A stretch of 64,000 nt of DNA, taken from positions 1 through 64,000 of the forward strand of contig NZ_SSNW01000012.1 of assembly GCF_004801315.1 (NCBI RefSeq), read 5' to 3'. Shown piece by piece: positions 1-8,411 of the stretch (the stretch's first letter is position 1; each line of letters begins with the position of its first letter). This stretch comes from Deinococcus sp. Arct2-2. GTDB taxonomy: Bacteria; Deinococcota; Deinococci; Deinococcales; Deinococcaceae. The translations under genes were made by a program, and so were the position numbers. The notes under the pieces are model-generated. The model saw only the letters and a list, made by a program, of their open reading frames with translations. It was not told the origin of the DNA and ran no database searches.

Positions 1-279
1 GCGCAGGGCATCATGCCGCTCTATACCCCTGTGGCGGGGAGCTGGCTGAATATGGCGGAGTCCATCCAGCGCATCTTGGTTCGTCGGGCGTTGAGCGGCC
101 AATGTCCAACCAGTCCGGCACAGATCATTCAATGGTTGGAGGCAACGGCGAGAGGATGGAATGCACGCCCGACCCCGTTCGTGTGGGGCGGAAAAAGAAG
201 GGCTCGCCGTCAGCGAGCCTATGCGAGGCGCCACCCTCTGGGAGGTTCTGGAGCGCAAACCCTGCAGGTCGTCCAGTGA
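1..279 (+). CDS. IS630-family transposase, C-terminal part (cut by window edge)
   Basis: The frame is open from base 1 and continues past the window edge. The visible part is the last ~92 residues of a DDE transposase of the IS630 family. The stretch [15 protein letters not shown] followed by a [12 protein letters not shown] block is the conserved end of this family, including the glutamate region of the catalytic triad. It ends at a TGA. No terminal inverted repeat could be recognised downstream, so the element boundary is unknown. The gene just after it survives only as a 3' remnant, which fits truncation by this insertion. Confidence 0.75.
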   Translation, partial: AQGIMPLYTPVAGSWLNMAESIQRILVRRALSGQCPTSPAQIIQWLEATARGWNARPTPFVWGGKRRARRQRAYARRHPLGGSGAQTLQVVQ

Positions 280-351
280 AAGCCTACACCCGTGGCAAGT
301 GACCCACTAGGAATGGGCCTGCCTTGAGGTCAAACCACTGCGTCCACGAAC

Positions 352-498
352 TGCCTTCTTGGATTCGCGCTCAGGCAAAGTTCAGTCGCCGCGCTGGTAG
401 AGCAATTTTGGAACGTCCCGGTACTTGAGGGGAAAGCGGTGACCGGGCCAAACCGCGTGCTGACTGATGGCTCTTGGCAAACGGTGGCGATCCGGTGA
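352..498 (+). pseudogene. 3' remnant of an unidentified gene
   Basis: An open frame with protein-like composition (SSVAALVEQFWNVPVLEGKA, then a VLTDGSWQTVAIR tail) runs to a TGA at 496-498. It has no usable start codon before the IS630 tail. I read it as the C-terminus of a gene whose 5' part was lost to the insertion. I do not recognise the family. The stop lies 84 nt before the ATP-grasp gene. Confidence 0.35.
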
Positions 499-582
499 CA
501 CAACCCCCGTCACAGGTCTCGGTTGGCGGTGCTGCTACCGTCACCCCGGAGGACAAGGCCGGGCGGCACGCCATACTGGGCT

Positions 583-1710
583 ATGGCCCGCATCTTGCTG
601 ACCGGCGGACGTGCGCCGGCCACCCTTGAACTCGCCCGCTTGTTCCTGAGACGGGGCCACGAAGTCGAGGTCGCCGAAAGTTGGGGAATCTACGCCTGCC
701 GCTTTTCCCGCGCCGCTCGGCGGCATTGGCCGCTTCCCCCGCCCCGGCAGGCGTTCGTTGCCTTTTCGGAGGCCCTGCAGCAGTTGGTCAGCCAGCGCCG
801 CTACGACCTGCTGATTCCCACTTGTGAGGAAGTGTTCTGGGTAGCGCGGGCCAAGCCGCTGCTAGAAGCCTATGTACACGTGCTGTGCCCACCACTGGCC
901 GAACTGCGCGAGCTGCACGACAAGCACGCATTTTCCGAGCTGATCGGGCGCTGTGGTCTGCCCGGCCCCGATACCACGCTGCTGCACAGTCCAGAAGCGG
1001 TACGCAGGTACGCGGCGGGCGCTCCGGCGTCGGTCTACAAACCCAGTTTCTCCCGGTTCGGCACCCAGACCCTGATTCGCCCGTCTTGGGCCACCCTGAG
1101 CCGCCTGCGCCCCACACCCGAGCAGCCCTGGAGCGCGCAGCCGTACAAAGCCGGTCAGGAATGGTGCGCCTACGCCGTCCTTCAGACCGGCCGCGTCGCC
1201 GCGCTGGCGGTTTATCCCTCGCAGATTCGGATAGGCGGTGCCAGCGTTTATTTTCAGGCGGCGCGGCACGCCGGGATCGAGCGCTGGATCGAGCAATTCG
1301 GCCACGCCACGCAGCTCAGCGGGCAACTGGCCTTCGACTTCAAGGAAGACGCCGACGGCCTCTGGGCCTTGGAATGCAATCCACGTCTGACCAGCGGTAT
1401 TCACCTTTTTCGTGATCAACCGGAAGTGAGCGAAGTCTACTTGGGCCAGTCGTCTGCAAAACCGCTGCACGCCCAGCCAACGACGGCACTGGCCCTCAAG
1501 ACGGCGATGGTGCTGGGCGGCAAATTGCGGAGCGCCCCGGAGTGGCGGGCCTGGGCCGCTGCACGCGACGTGATGTACGCGCCACACGACAAGCTGCCCG
1601 CTCTGGCTCAACCGCTGCTGGGCGCTTCACTGGCGCTGCGTGCCGCTCGGCTGCGGGTGGGCCTGCTGGCCGCCACCACCCACGACATCGAATGGAACGG
1701 TGAGGCATGA
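583..1710 (+). CDS. ATP-grasp domain protein
   Basis: A 375-residue protein with an N-terminal Rossmann-like pre-ATP-grasp part (MARILLTGGRAPATLELARL), a central ATP-binding part (ASVYKPSFSRFGTQTLI; Lys likely contacts ATP) and the metal-binding end of the grasp fold (QLAFDFKEDADGLWALECNP; Asp, Glu and Asn are the expected ligands). The fold resembles carbamoyl-phosphate synthase/D-Ala ligase-type carboxylate-amine ligases; the substrate is unknown. I prefer ATG 583 to upstream GTG 523 because the Rossmann strand starts there and a CATACT -10-like hexamer at 572-577 would give a leaderless mRNA. It overlaps the next gene by 4 nt (ATGA), so the two products probably act together. Confidence 0.8.
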   Translation: MARILLTGGRAPATLELARLFLRRGHEVEVAESWGIYACRFSRAARRHWPLPPPRQAFVAFSEALQQLVSQRRYDLLIPTCEEVFWVARAKPLLEAYVHVLCPPLAELRELHDKHAFSELIGRCGLPGPDTTLLHSPEAVRRYAAGAPASVYKPSFSRFGTQTLIRPSWATLSRLRPTPEQPWSAQPYKAGQEWCAYAVLQTGRVAALAVYPSQIRIGGASVYFQAARHAGIERWIEQFGHATQLSGQLAFDFKEDADGLWALECNPRLTSGIHLFRDQPEVSEVYLGQSSAKPLHAQPTTALALKTAMVLGGKLRSAPEWRAWAAARDVMYAPHDKLPALAQPLLGASLALRAARLRVGLLAATTHDIEWNGEA

Positions 1711-2828
1711 AGCTCGGAAGCGATCCTTCCCAAATCGAGTGGCCGCCCACTCCCGATGGCGACTACGCCCGGCGCGCCTTGACACCTCTACTAGAGCAGG
1801 GCGCGGCGGCGTTCGTTGCCAATGCCAAGGTGCAGATGGCGGTGTTGACGGACGCTCAGACAGCCCTGCCGATCACTTTTGATCCCGCGTGGCATGACAG
1901 TTTTACCGTATCGCCAGTCACGCACTTGGCGCATTACGCCGCGCAGGAGCTTCATCAACTGGGCGGCCGGGCAGCAGCACTGGCCGCGCCGCTGCTTAAA
2001 GGCCTAGGCCTAGGCCTGCGCGGTCTGGGATTTGAGCGGACGGTGTATGTCAACAACTGGCTGCTCTCTACCAACTTGTACCCGCACCTGACTTCGGCCC
2101 AGCTGCGGGAAGCGACCCATACCCTGCTGGCCGCCTTTCCCGATCGGCCGCTGGCGTGGCGGTCTCTGGATACGGCGCGTCATGGGCTGCTGATCGGCGC
2201 GTTGGAGGCGGCGGGCTACCTGCGGCTCCCCAGCCGCCTAGTCACGTATCAAGACCCCCGTGAGGCGGCCTTCTGGCGCAATTCCCAGTTGCGCAACGAT
2301 GCCAGCCGCACCCGCCGTCCGGTGGCCGAGCCAGTTCTCCACGAGGCCTTTACTGCCGCCGACTTACGTGCAGCCCTGACGCTGTATCAGCAGTTGTATC
2401 TGGGAAAATATTCTACCTACAATCCGCAGTTCACCCTGCCTTTTTTGCAACTGGCCCACCGCGAGCGGCTGCTTGAGCTACGCGGATTACGGGTCGACGG
2501 GGTTCTGAGGGCGGTGCGCGGCAGCGTCAGTCGCGCGGGCGTCATGACCTCCCCTGTGTTCGGGTATGACCTCAGCGCTCCCCAAAAGGAAGGCTGGTAC
2601 CGCCGCTTGAGTCTGGGCGTGCTGCAAGACGCCCGGCAGGAAGGCCTGCTGGTCAATGCCAGCGGCGGCGTCGGAGCCTTCAAACGCGCACGGGGGGGTG
2701 TAGCGGTGCCGGAGTACACGCTGGTCTTCGTGGCCCACCTGCCCAAAGCCCAGCAGCACACTTGGACACTCTTGGCAACCCTGCTGGAGCGTTTTCTCCT
2801 GCCGTTTCTGATCGAGAACGACCTTTAG
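1707..2828 (+). CDS. GNAT/FemAB-like acyltransferase, partner of the ATP-grasp protein
   Basis: A 373-residue protein. The C-terminal third (LRGLRVDGVLRAVRGSV, then LSLGVLQDARQEGLLVNASG and KRARGG) looks like a GNAT-type acyl-CoA or aminoacyl transferase core. The N-terminal part has a second degenerate GNAT-like half (RTVYVNNWLLSTNLYP, then LAWRSLDTARHGLLIGALEA). No signal peptide or membrane segment is visible. The ATG overlaps the TGA of the ATP-grasp gene, so translation is coupled. Family knowledge suggests that an amide bond made by the ligase and an acylation made here could build a small molecule, but no substrate is evident. It could also be called a hypothetical acetyltransferase. 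Confidence 0.6.
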   Translation: MKLGSDPSQIEWPPTPDGDYARRALTPLLEQGAAAFVANAKVQMAVLTDAQTALPITFDPAWHDSFTVSPVTHLAHYAAQELHQLGGRAAALAAPLLKGLGLGLRGLGFERTVYVNNWLLSTNLYPHLTSAQLREATHTLLAAFPDRPLAWRSLDTARHGLLIGALEAAGYLRLPSRLVTYQDPREAAFWRNSQLRNDASRTRRPVAEPVLHEAFTAADLRAALTLYQQLYLGKYSTYNPQFTLPFLQLAHRERLLELRGLRVDGVLRAVRGSVSRAGVMTSPVFGYDLSAPQKEGWYRRLSLGVLQDARQEGLLVNASGGVGAFKRARGGVAVPEYTLVFVAHLPKAQQHTWTLLATLLERFLLPFLIENDL

Positions 2829-3064
2829 CGCGGCTGGACTTGTGGCAGTGGTACGCGCAGTGGTGCGCTCTCGCCTGGACTGCCGACCCGTGCCGGCGCC
2901 GCCAGAGAAGGAGACCACTACCGCTGAAGGGGAGGAGGGACGGTTTCTCTGGACGGCAGTGTTGCCCTGAGCTTTTGAGGAGCACCGCGCCACACTGAAC
3001 TGATCCTCCGTGCAGGCGTTGCGATATGACAACCGGGTGGCACCTGCCCGCTTGAGGGGCGAGA

Positions 3065-3961
3065 TCAGCACGAGACCGGGCGCGGCACCAACTGCCGGAT
3101 CAGGCGCACCCCCACCTCGGTCATCGAGGGCGGGCGATCTTTCCTCCAGACCAGCCCAAACGACCAGAGTGGCCCGTGCTGTAGGGGACGGGCCAGCAGA
3201 CCAGGCCGCAGAGCAGCGCTGGTGAGTGGCGCGGGCAGCAGAGCAATGCCTTCTCCAGCGGCGACCAATCCAGCGAAGGCCGCAACGCCGGTGCCCCGGT
3301 ACACCACCCGGAGGCTCTGCCCGGCAGGTGAGAGAGCCAGCAGCAACGTTTGTCCCGCCGTGACCGAGAGTTGAGGAAGGAGCAGACGCTCCGAGACGAG
3401 TTGGACGGCTGAAAGTCTCTCCCCGTGAGTCAGAGGATGCTGCTGGGGCAGGAGCGCTTCATAGTGACCTTCCAGCAGCGGGTGAAAGCTGAGCTTTGAG
3501 CTGCTGAGGCCCCCGAACGCGAAGGCAATGTCCAGTCGGTCGTCCAGCAGGGCCTGTTCCAGTTGGTCGGACGGCAGCACCTGAATCTCGACGCTGGCCT
3601 CTGGAAACTGGGTTCGGAAGGCCGTCAGCAGCGACGGCAGCGGGGGCACACTGCCCAGTTCTACAAAATCGAAGCCGACCCGCACGGCCTGATCGTCCAG
3701 CCCACCCGTGCGCCGCACCCGCCTCACTATGTGCGCGGCGGTCTCTAGCAGGCGGCGGGCCTCGTCCAGAAGCACCTCACCGGCGGGGGTCAGCAGCGCC
3801 CCACGGGCCGTCCGGAGAAACAGCGGCACACCCAAATCGTCTTCAAGCCCCCGAATCTGCTGGGACAACGCAGGCTGCGACAAATTCACCCGCTCGGCGG
3901 CGCGGGTAAAATTCAGTTCCTCGGCAACAGCCACAAAGAGTCGGAGCTGACGGAGATCCAC
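3065..3961 (-). CDS. LysR-family transcriptional regulator
   Basis: A 298-residue LysR regulator. The winged helix-turn-helix lies at residues 1-60 (DLRQLRLFVAVAEELNFTRA, then LSQPALSQQIRGLEDDLG), followed by the linker helix and a two-lobed effector-binding domain from about residue 90. It starts with GTG at 3961. It is divergent from the SnoaL-like gene across 211 nt, the usual arrangement for a LysR regulator and its target, and a perfect palindrome sits in that gap. Homologous regulators in such settings sense small aromatic or oxidised effectors; here the effector is unknown. Confidence 0.92.
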   Translation of the reverse strand: MDLRQLRLFVAVAEELNFTRAAERVNLSQPALSQQIRGLEDDLGVPLFLRTARGALLTPAGEVLLDEARRLLETAAHIVRRVRRTGGLDDQAVRVGFDFVELGSVPPLPSLLTAFRTQFPEASVEIQVLPSDQLEQALLDDRLDIAFAFGGLSSSKLSFHPLLEGHYEALLPQQHPLTHGERLSAVQLVSERLLLPQLSVTAGQTLLLALSPAGQSLRVVYRGTGVAAFAGLVAAGEGIALLPAPLTSAALRPGLLARPLQHGPLWSFGLVWRKDRPPSMTEVGVRLIRQLVPRPVSC

Positions 3962-4014
3962 CGCAGCAGTCTAGCCCGTAAGAGTCATTCGGAAAACCAA
4001 TAGCTGTGCACGAT

Positions 4015-4026
4015 ATCCAATTGGAT
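4015..4026. promoter_or_regulatory. Candidate LysR operator palindrome
   Basis: ATCCAATTGGAT is a perfect 12-bp palindrome in the gap between the divergent LysR gene and the SnoaL-like gene, 54 nt upstream of the LysR start. A dyad with AT-rich flanks fits the T-N11-A pattern bound by this family. The assignment is positional inference. Confidence 0.4.
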
Positions 4027-4172
4027 TTTTGGTCTCGGGAGGCCGACACTGTGGGCACTTCCGGGCAACGCGCACTCCTGCGCTGACCCCGCCCACCGCT
4101 TCCTGTCTGGTTCGAACGATCGCCCCGGTTGTTCGCAGGAGACCTGTGGCTTGCCCGGATCAGGAGACTGAC

Positions 4173-4604
4173 ATGTCCAACAAAAATCTCGCCTACCGAT
4201 TTGCCCAGAGTCTCACCGAACGCGACGAACCCGGCTACGCCTCACTCCTTCATCCCGACTACGTGAATCACAATGCCTTTGCCGCGCCCGGCAAGGACGG
4301 ATCGGTGAGCGTCTTCTTTCAGGGCTTCGTTCCGGCCCTCCCCGATTTCCGCGTGACCGTAGAAGACGTCTACGAGGACGGCGACACCCTGATCGCACGC
4401 TTCAAGTACAGCGGAACCTTCACCCACCCCCTGATGGGCTACGTACCAACCGGACAGCCCATCGAAATGCGCTCCATCGACATCTGGCGGGTTCAAGGCG
4501 GCCTGCTTGCCGAGCACTGGGACGAACTCAACACCTTAGAGGTCTTCGTTCAGATGGGCGCGGCGACCCTCAACGCTCCCGCTGCACCGGAAGTTCAGGC
4601 GTGA
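4173..4604 (+). CDS. SnoaL-like / ester cyclase family protein
   Basis: A 143-residue NTF2-fold protein of the SnoaL-like polyketide cyclase type. It shows the family pattern: an N-terminal helix with LLHPDYVNHN, FQGFVPALPDFRVTVEDVY, ARFKYSGTFTHPLMGYVPTG and a C-terminal IDIWRVQGGLLAEHWDELN. The length is typical. The ATG at 4173 is chosen because AGGAG lies at 4162-4166 with good spacing, and family similarity begins there. It is probably controlled by the divergent LysR regulator. Members of this group act on or bind small hydrophobic ligands; no specific reaction can be assigned. Confidence 0.8.
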   Translation: MSNKNLAYRFAQSLTERDEPGYASLLHPDYVNHNAFAAPGKDGSVSVFFQGFVPALPDFRVTVEDVYEDGDTLIARFKYSGTFTHPLMGYVPTGQPIEMRSIDIWRVQGGLLAEHWDELNTLEVFVQMGAATLNAPAAPEVQA

Positions 4605-4686
4605 GGAGGCTCAGCTTTCGGTCACTATGGGGAGCAGCGCATGATGCAACGGCCAGCACTCTGAAACCTCGGTCTGGAGGGCGCTG

Positions 4687-5157
4687 ATGACCCTGCTCAA
4701 TGCCGTTCTGGTGCTGACCGGTCTGCTTTCTGCTGGCGTGGTCTACGGCACCGACATGTTCTTTGCCGTCGTGGGCCGAACCGCCCTCGCACGGACGAGT
4801 GACGCCGCCCTCACTGAGGTCATGGGCCGCTTGCATGAGGTGGGGGACGCCCGGATGCCGTTGTTCGGTGTGACTGCCCTGCTTTCCACCCTTGCGCTGG
4901 TGTTCACGACAGGCGCAGGCTCTCGGCCCAGCGTGTTTGCCGGACTGGCGTTGGTTGGGCTGGCCGCCCAATTGACGGCTTATTTCCGGGGAGCACAGCC
5001 GGTCAACCATGCTCAGACGGCAGCGGCCCAGCAGGGCATCGTTCCTCCAGCGGCGCGTGCCCTTCAAACGCGCTGGGACAGCGTTATCGTCCTGCGGGCG
5101 GTAGGTATGACGCTGGGGGTCTTGGGATTGGGCCTGTGCGCGTTGTGGATTCGGTAA
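4687..5157 (+). CDS. DUF1772-like integral membrane protein
   Basis: A 156-residue protein with about four hydrophobic segments: residues 3-25, a middle pair around 58-76 and 82-100, and the last 20 residues. The charged loop NHAQT and the later TRWDSVIVLRAV block resemble DUF1772 (anthrone-oxygenase-like) membrane proteins. It follows the SnoaL-like gene by 82 nt in the same orientation, so the two may be co-transcribed under the LysR regulator. DUF1772 members are often found with small-molecule or stress functions; the function here is unknown. Confidence 0.65.
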   Translation: MTLLNAVLVLTGLLSAGVVYGTDMFFAVVGRTALARTSDAALTEVMGRLHEVGDARMPLFGVTALLSTLALVFTTGAGSRPSVFAGLALVGLAAQLTAYFRGAQPVNHAQTAAAQQGIVPPAARALQTRWDSVIVLRAVGMTLGVLGLGLCALWIR

Positions 5158-5572
5158 CGGGCCGGAGCAGAGTTGACGACGCCTCTGCTGGAGTACAGGC
5201 TGTGGTGGCGGGAGTGTACAGAGAGTGCAAGGGAATCCCTGCGCCCTCCGAGTAGGTCTGCCTCCCCCCCATCGCCTGACAGCCTGCTCTCACACCCTCA
5301 GCAGTCACGGCGTTCAGCCAGAGGCGACCCTCTCATATCCCGCCCAACCCAGCATCTCTGGCACCCCCCGAGCCGTTTGGTTCTGCCGAATCTGGGATGC
5401 TGCCCTATAACGTGAGGAGTGCGGCGCGGGGCGCATCCGGCCTGACCAAGTGAACGCCGTGAGGCACCACTAAGTTGTGATATCACCCACTGCCTAGCGG
5501 AATTTCAGCGTCGATCAGACTCTTCTCAAGGTGCCGTAGCGCCCTCCAAACGGCCTCCAACAAACACACCAA
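5158..5572. other. Intergenic stretch without a supported gene
   Basis: About 415 nt between the DUF1772-like gene and the XRE-cupin promoter. Short frames on both strands have low-complexity, arginine/proline-rich translations and no convincing start site. I see no gene here. Confidence 0.5.
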
Positions 5573-5574
5573 CG

Positions 5575-5616
5575 TATCAGAATAGTTTTGACATATCAGA
5601 ATTATTCTGATACGGT
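5575..5616 (+). promoter_or_regulatory. Promoter with three-half-site operator for the XRE-cupin operon
   Basis: TTGACA at 5588-5593 is followed after 17 nt by TACGGT (5611-5616). A perfect 9-1-9 palindrome, TATCAGAATTATTCTGATA, spans 5594-5612 and fills the spacer. A third copy of the half-site TATCAGAAT lies at 5575-5583, 19 nt upstream in direct orientation. A repressor bound here would block RNA polymerase. The obvious candidate is the XRE-cupin protein encoded immediately downstream. Confidence 0.75.
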
Positions 5617-5639
5617 TTGGGCACACGGGAGGCGAAAAC

Positions 5640-6176
5640 ATGCAGTTGGGTTCGCGAATCCGTGCGCGTCGGCGGCATCTGGGGCTTACCCTCAAGGCCG
5701 TCAGTGAAACCAGTGGGCTGTCTGTTCCCTACCTCTCCCAGATCGAGCGCCATCAGGCCAATCCCACCGTCACTTCGCTCGCCAGTATTGCCCGCGCCCT
5801 CGGCGTAAATCTGACCTTTTTCGTGCCGGAAGACCGGCATGAAACCGCCGTGACCCGCCGTGACGCTCAGACCTTTCTTCATTTGCAGGAGTTGCCTTAC
5901 CGGGTCAGCAGTTTGGCTGGCCGGGGTACCGATCTTCAGTTGGAACCGTTGCTGATTCATCTTCAGCCGCGCTCCGAGTCTGCGCCCAACAGCCACCTCG
6001 GGGAAGAGTTCCTGCATGTCTTGCAGGGCCAGCTCATTTTGACGGTCGGCGCAGAGCGCTTTGAACTCGGCCCCGGCGACAGCGCCCACCATCCCAGCAC
6101 CACGCCCCATGCTTGGGCCAATCCGAGTGACACCCAAACGCTTCTCCTGTGGATTGGAACCCCCCGGTTGTTCTAA
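5640..6176 (+). CDS. XRE-family regulator with C-terminal cupin domain
   Basis: A 178-residue protein with an HTH_3 domain at residues 1-65 (LTLKAVSETSGLSVPYLSQI, then ERHQANPTVTSLASIARAL) and a cupin_2 barrel at about 100-175 (HLGEEFLHVLQGQLILTVGA, then LGPGDSAHHPSTTPHAWANP). Proteins of this design bind a small molecule or metal in the cupin and switch DNA binding. The start has GGGAGG 5-6 nt upstream. It heads a run of genes encoding a second cupin and a peptide-type ABC importer. The promoter carries a palindromic operator, so autoregulation is likely. Confidence 0.9.
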   Translation: MQLGSRIRARRRHLGLTLKAVSETSGLSVPYLSQIERHQANPTVTSLASIARALGVNLTFFVPEDRHETAVTRRDAQTFLHLQELPYRVSSLAGRGTDLQLEPLLIHLQPRSESAPNSHLGEEFLHVLQGQLILTVGAERFELGPGDSAHHPSTTPHAWANPSDTQTLLLWIGTPRLF

Positions 6177-6235
6177 GCGTTCCGCAGCGCTCCCAGCTTT
6201 TGTAGTCGTCTATCTTCACGGCGCCTGGAGGTTTT

Positions 6236-6520
6236 ATGGAACGGCTCACCCTTACGGCTCAGGCGTCCACCGGCACGTTCCAGCGCTTGCCTGCCCACAC
6301 CGGCCAGTTGTTTTTGCCCGCAGGCACCGTGTTGCCGCCCACCAGCCACCCTCAAGACGAGATCTCGTTCCTCCTCTCCGGCTCGCTGCGTGCGGTCAGC
6401 GGGGATCAACACTACCTGCTGCGCGGCGGCGACGTGACCCTGATTCCGGCAGGCGAGGTGCATTCCGGCGAAGTCCTCGAAGACCTCACCCTCTGCTACG
6501 TCTTGCTGGAACGCCCGTGA
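6236..6520 (+). CDS. Small cupin-domain protein
   Basis: A 94-residue single-domain cupin: GTVLPPTSHPQDEISFLLSG forms the first metal-site strand pair, and LRGGDVTLIPAGEVHSGEVL the second. It has no DNA-binding part. It lies 59 nt after the XRE-cupin gene and overlaps the next permease gene by 4 nt (GTGA), so it belongs to the transporter operon. It may bind or modify the imported ligand, or sequester the effector of the XRE-cupin regulator; this is inference from position. Confidence 0.8.
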   Translation: MERLTLTAQASTGTFQRLPAHTGQLFLPAGTVLPPTSHPQDEISFLLSGSLRAVSGDQHYLLRGGDVTLIPAGEVHSGEVLEDLTLCYVLLERP

Positions 6521-7470
6521 GCCTCGGCTGGCTGATCCGGCGCGTGTTGCTGGCCCTCATGGCGGCCCTTGGCGTCAGCGTGTTGGTGTTTACCTTGCTG
6601 CGGCTGGTGCCCGGCGACGTGGTCACGCAACTGATCGGCCTGGAGGGGAACGTCAGTGCCGAACAACAAGCAGAGATGCGGCGGCTGTTCGGGTTAGATC
6701 AGCCGATTTGGATGCAGTTCGGGACGTGGTTGATCGCGCTGATGCAGGGAGATCTGGGCGTCAGCCTGCGAACCGACCGCCCGGTGTTTCAAGACCTCTT
6801 GCTGCGCTTTCCCGTCACGCTGCAACTCACGGCGATGGCCCTGTTCTTTGCCGTGCTGGTGGGCTTGCCGCTGGGCATTCTCGCGGCATTGCGGCGCGGG
6901 CAGGCCGCCGATCTGTTGTCCAGCGGCTTTGTCCTGATCGGGTTGGCGGCTCCCGAATTCTGGTTGGCCATTCTGATGATTCTGTTGTTCAGCCTCAATC
7001 TGGGTTGGTTTCCGCCCAACGGCTACGTCTCGCCTGCCGAATCCGTGTGGGGCAATCTCCGCAGCATGTTTTTACCTGCGCTGGCCCTCAGCTTCAGCTT
7101 GGCCGCCGCCACCACCCGGATCGTGCGGGCCAGCCTGCTCGACGTGCTGTCTCAGGATTACATTCGCACAGCCCGCGCCAAGGGACTGCGGGCGAGTACG
7201 GTCATCATGCGCCACGCCCTGCGCAACGCCATGATTCCGGTGGTGACCGTGATCGGCCTCCAAGTCGGCAACTTGCTGGGCGGCGCGGTCATCATCGAGC
7301 AACTGTTCGGGCTGCCCGGCGTGGGGCGCTTTGCCCTAGAAGGCATCAACCTGCGCGATTATCCGGTGGTGCAGGGCGCGGTGCTGTGGATCGCCGTGAG
7401 CTTCGTGCTGGTGAATGTGGTCGTAGACCTGCTGTACAGCGTCATCGACCGCCGGGTGGTGTATTCGTGA
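6517..7470 (+). CDS. ABC transporter permease, DppB/OppB type
   Basis: A 317-residue inner-membrane permease of the dipeptide/oligopeptide/nickel importer family. It starts at GTG 6517, overlapping the cupin stop. It has the N-terminal LGWLIRRVLLALMAALGVSV segment, the family motif RLVPGDVVTQLIGLEGN, about six membrane segments, and the EAA coupling loop (YIRTARAKGLRASTVIMRHA). The ending (DLLYSVIDRRVVY) is typical. It pairs with the DppC-type permease that overlaps its stop codon. No ATPase gene follows, so energising subunits must be encoded elsewhere. Confidence 0.93.
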   Translation: MSLGWLIRRVLLALMAALGVSVLVFTLLRLVPGDVVTQLIGLEGNVSAEQQAEMRRLFGLDQPIWMQFGTWLIALMQGDLGVSLRTDRPVFQDLLLRFPVTLQLTAMALFFAVLVGLPLGILAALRRGQAADLLSSGFVLIGLAAPEFWLAILMILLFSLNLGWFPPNGYVSPAESVWGNLRSMFLPALALSFSLAAATTRIVRASLLDVLSQDYIRTARAKGLRASTVIMRHALRNAMIPVVTVIGLQVGNLLGGAVIIEQLFGLPGVGRFALEGINLRDYPVVQGAVLWIAVSFVLVNVVVDLLYSVIDRRVVYS

Positions 7471-8345
7471 CCGCCGTGACTGGCTCAAACGCGGGGTTGG
7501 CTCCCCTCTCCCCCACTCGCCGGGCCGTGCGACTCTTTTTCCGCACGCCCAGCGGTGTGGCGGGGTTGGTTCTGGTCTTGATCGTGGTGGCCGCCGCCCT
7601 GCTCGCCCCAGTGCTGGCCCCCTACGACCCCGTGCAGTACGCGCCCATCGACCGGATGCAGGGGCCGTCGCTGCGCCATCTTCTGGGCACCGACTTGTAT
7701 GGCCGCGACCTGCTCTCACGGGTCATCTTCGGCAGCCGCATCAGCCTTTCGGTGAGTCTGATCAGCGTCACGTTGGCCCTGCTGATCGGCGGATTGTTGG
7801 GGGCGCTGGCGGGCTATTACCTGCGCTGGGTCGATACCCTGATCATGCGCGTCACCGATGTGCTGCTGGCCTTTCCCGCCATCTTGCTGGCTATCGCGCT
7901 GCTGGCCTTTTTGGGAGGTGGATTCTGGAACCTGACCCTCGCCATCGCGGTGGCCTATATCGCGCCCTTCGCCCGCGTCGTGCGGGCCGCCGTCCTGCGA
8001 ACCCGCGACACCATGTATGTCGAAGCCAGCACAGCGCTGGGCGCGTCCGATCCCCGGCTGTTGTGGCGGCACGTGCTCCCCAACTCTACTGGCCCGGTGC
8101 TGGTCGAAGTGAGCTTGCGGCTCGCCTACGCCATCCTCGGTGAAGCGGCGCTCAGTTTTCTGGGACTCGGCACCCAGCCGCCCGCTCCCGCTTGGGGCCA
8201 GATGATCGCCGATGGCCGCCCTTTTCTGGAAACCAACCCGTGGATTTCTATCGCGCCCGGCCTCGCCATCATGGTCACGGTGCTGGGCTTCAATCTGCTG
8301 GGCGACGCCCTGCGTGACGCCCTCGACCCCCGGCTGAGCCGTTAA
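7467..8345 (+). CDS. ABC transporter permease, DppC/OppC type
   Basis: A 292-residue permease beginning at GTG 7467, which overlaps the DppB stop by 4 nt. Family features are the N-terminal LFFRTPSGVAGLVLVLIVVA membrane helix, the LAPYDPVQYAPIDRMQGPS periplasmic loop, HLLGTDLYGRDLLSRVIFGS, and the EAA loop YVEASTALGASDPRLLWRHV. It forms the heterodimeric channel with the preceding gene product. The binding protein follows after 66 nt. Confidence 0.93.
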   Translation: MTAVTGSNAGLAPLSPTRRAVRLFFRTPSGVAGLVLVLIVVAAALLAPVLAPYDPVQYAPIDRMQGPSLRHLLGTDLYGRDLLSRVIFGSRISLSVSLISVTLALLIGGLLGALAGYYLRWVDTLIMRVTDVLLAFPAILLAIALLAFLGGGFWNLTLAIAVAYIAPFARVVRAAVLRTRDTMYVEASTALGASDPRLLWRHVLPNSTGPVLVEVSLRLAYAILGEAALSFLGLGTQPPAPAWGQMIADGRPFLETNPWISIAPGLAIMVTVLGFNLLGDALRDALDPRLSR

Positions 8346-8411
8346 CATACCTCTCCAGTCTCAATGTTCTGCTTTAGATGTACTGCCCCGTTGCCCCTAT
8401 AGGAGGGAGCC

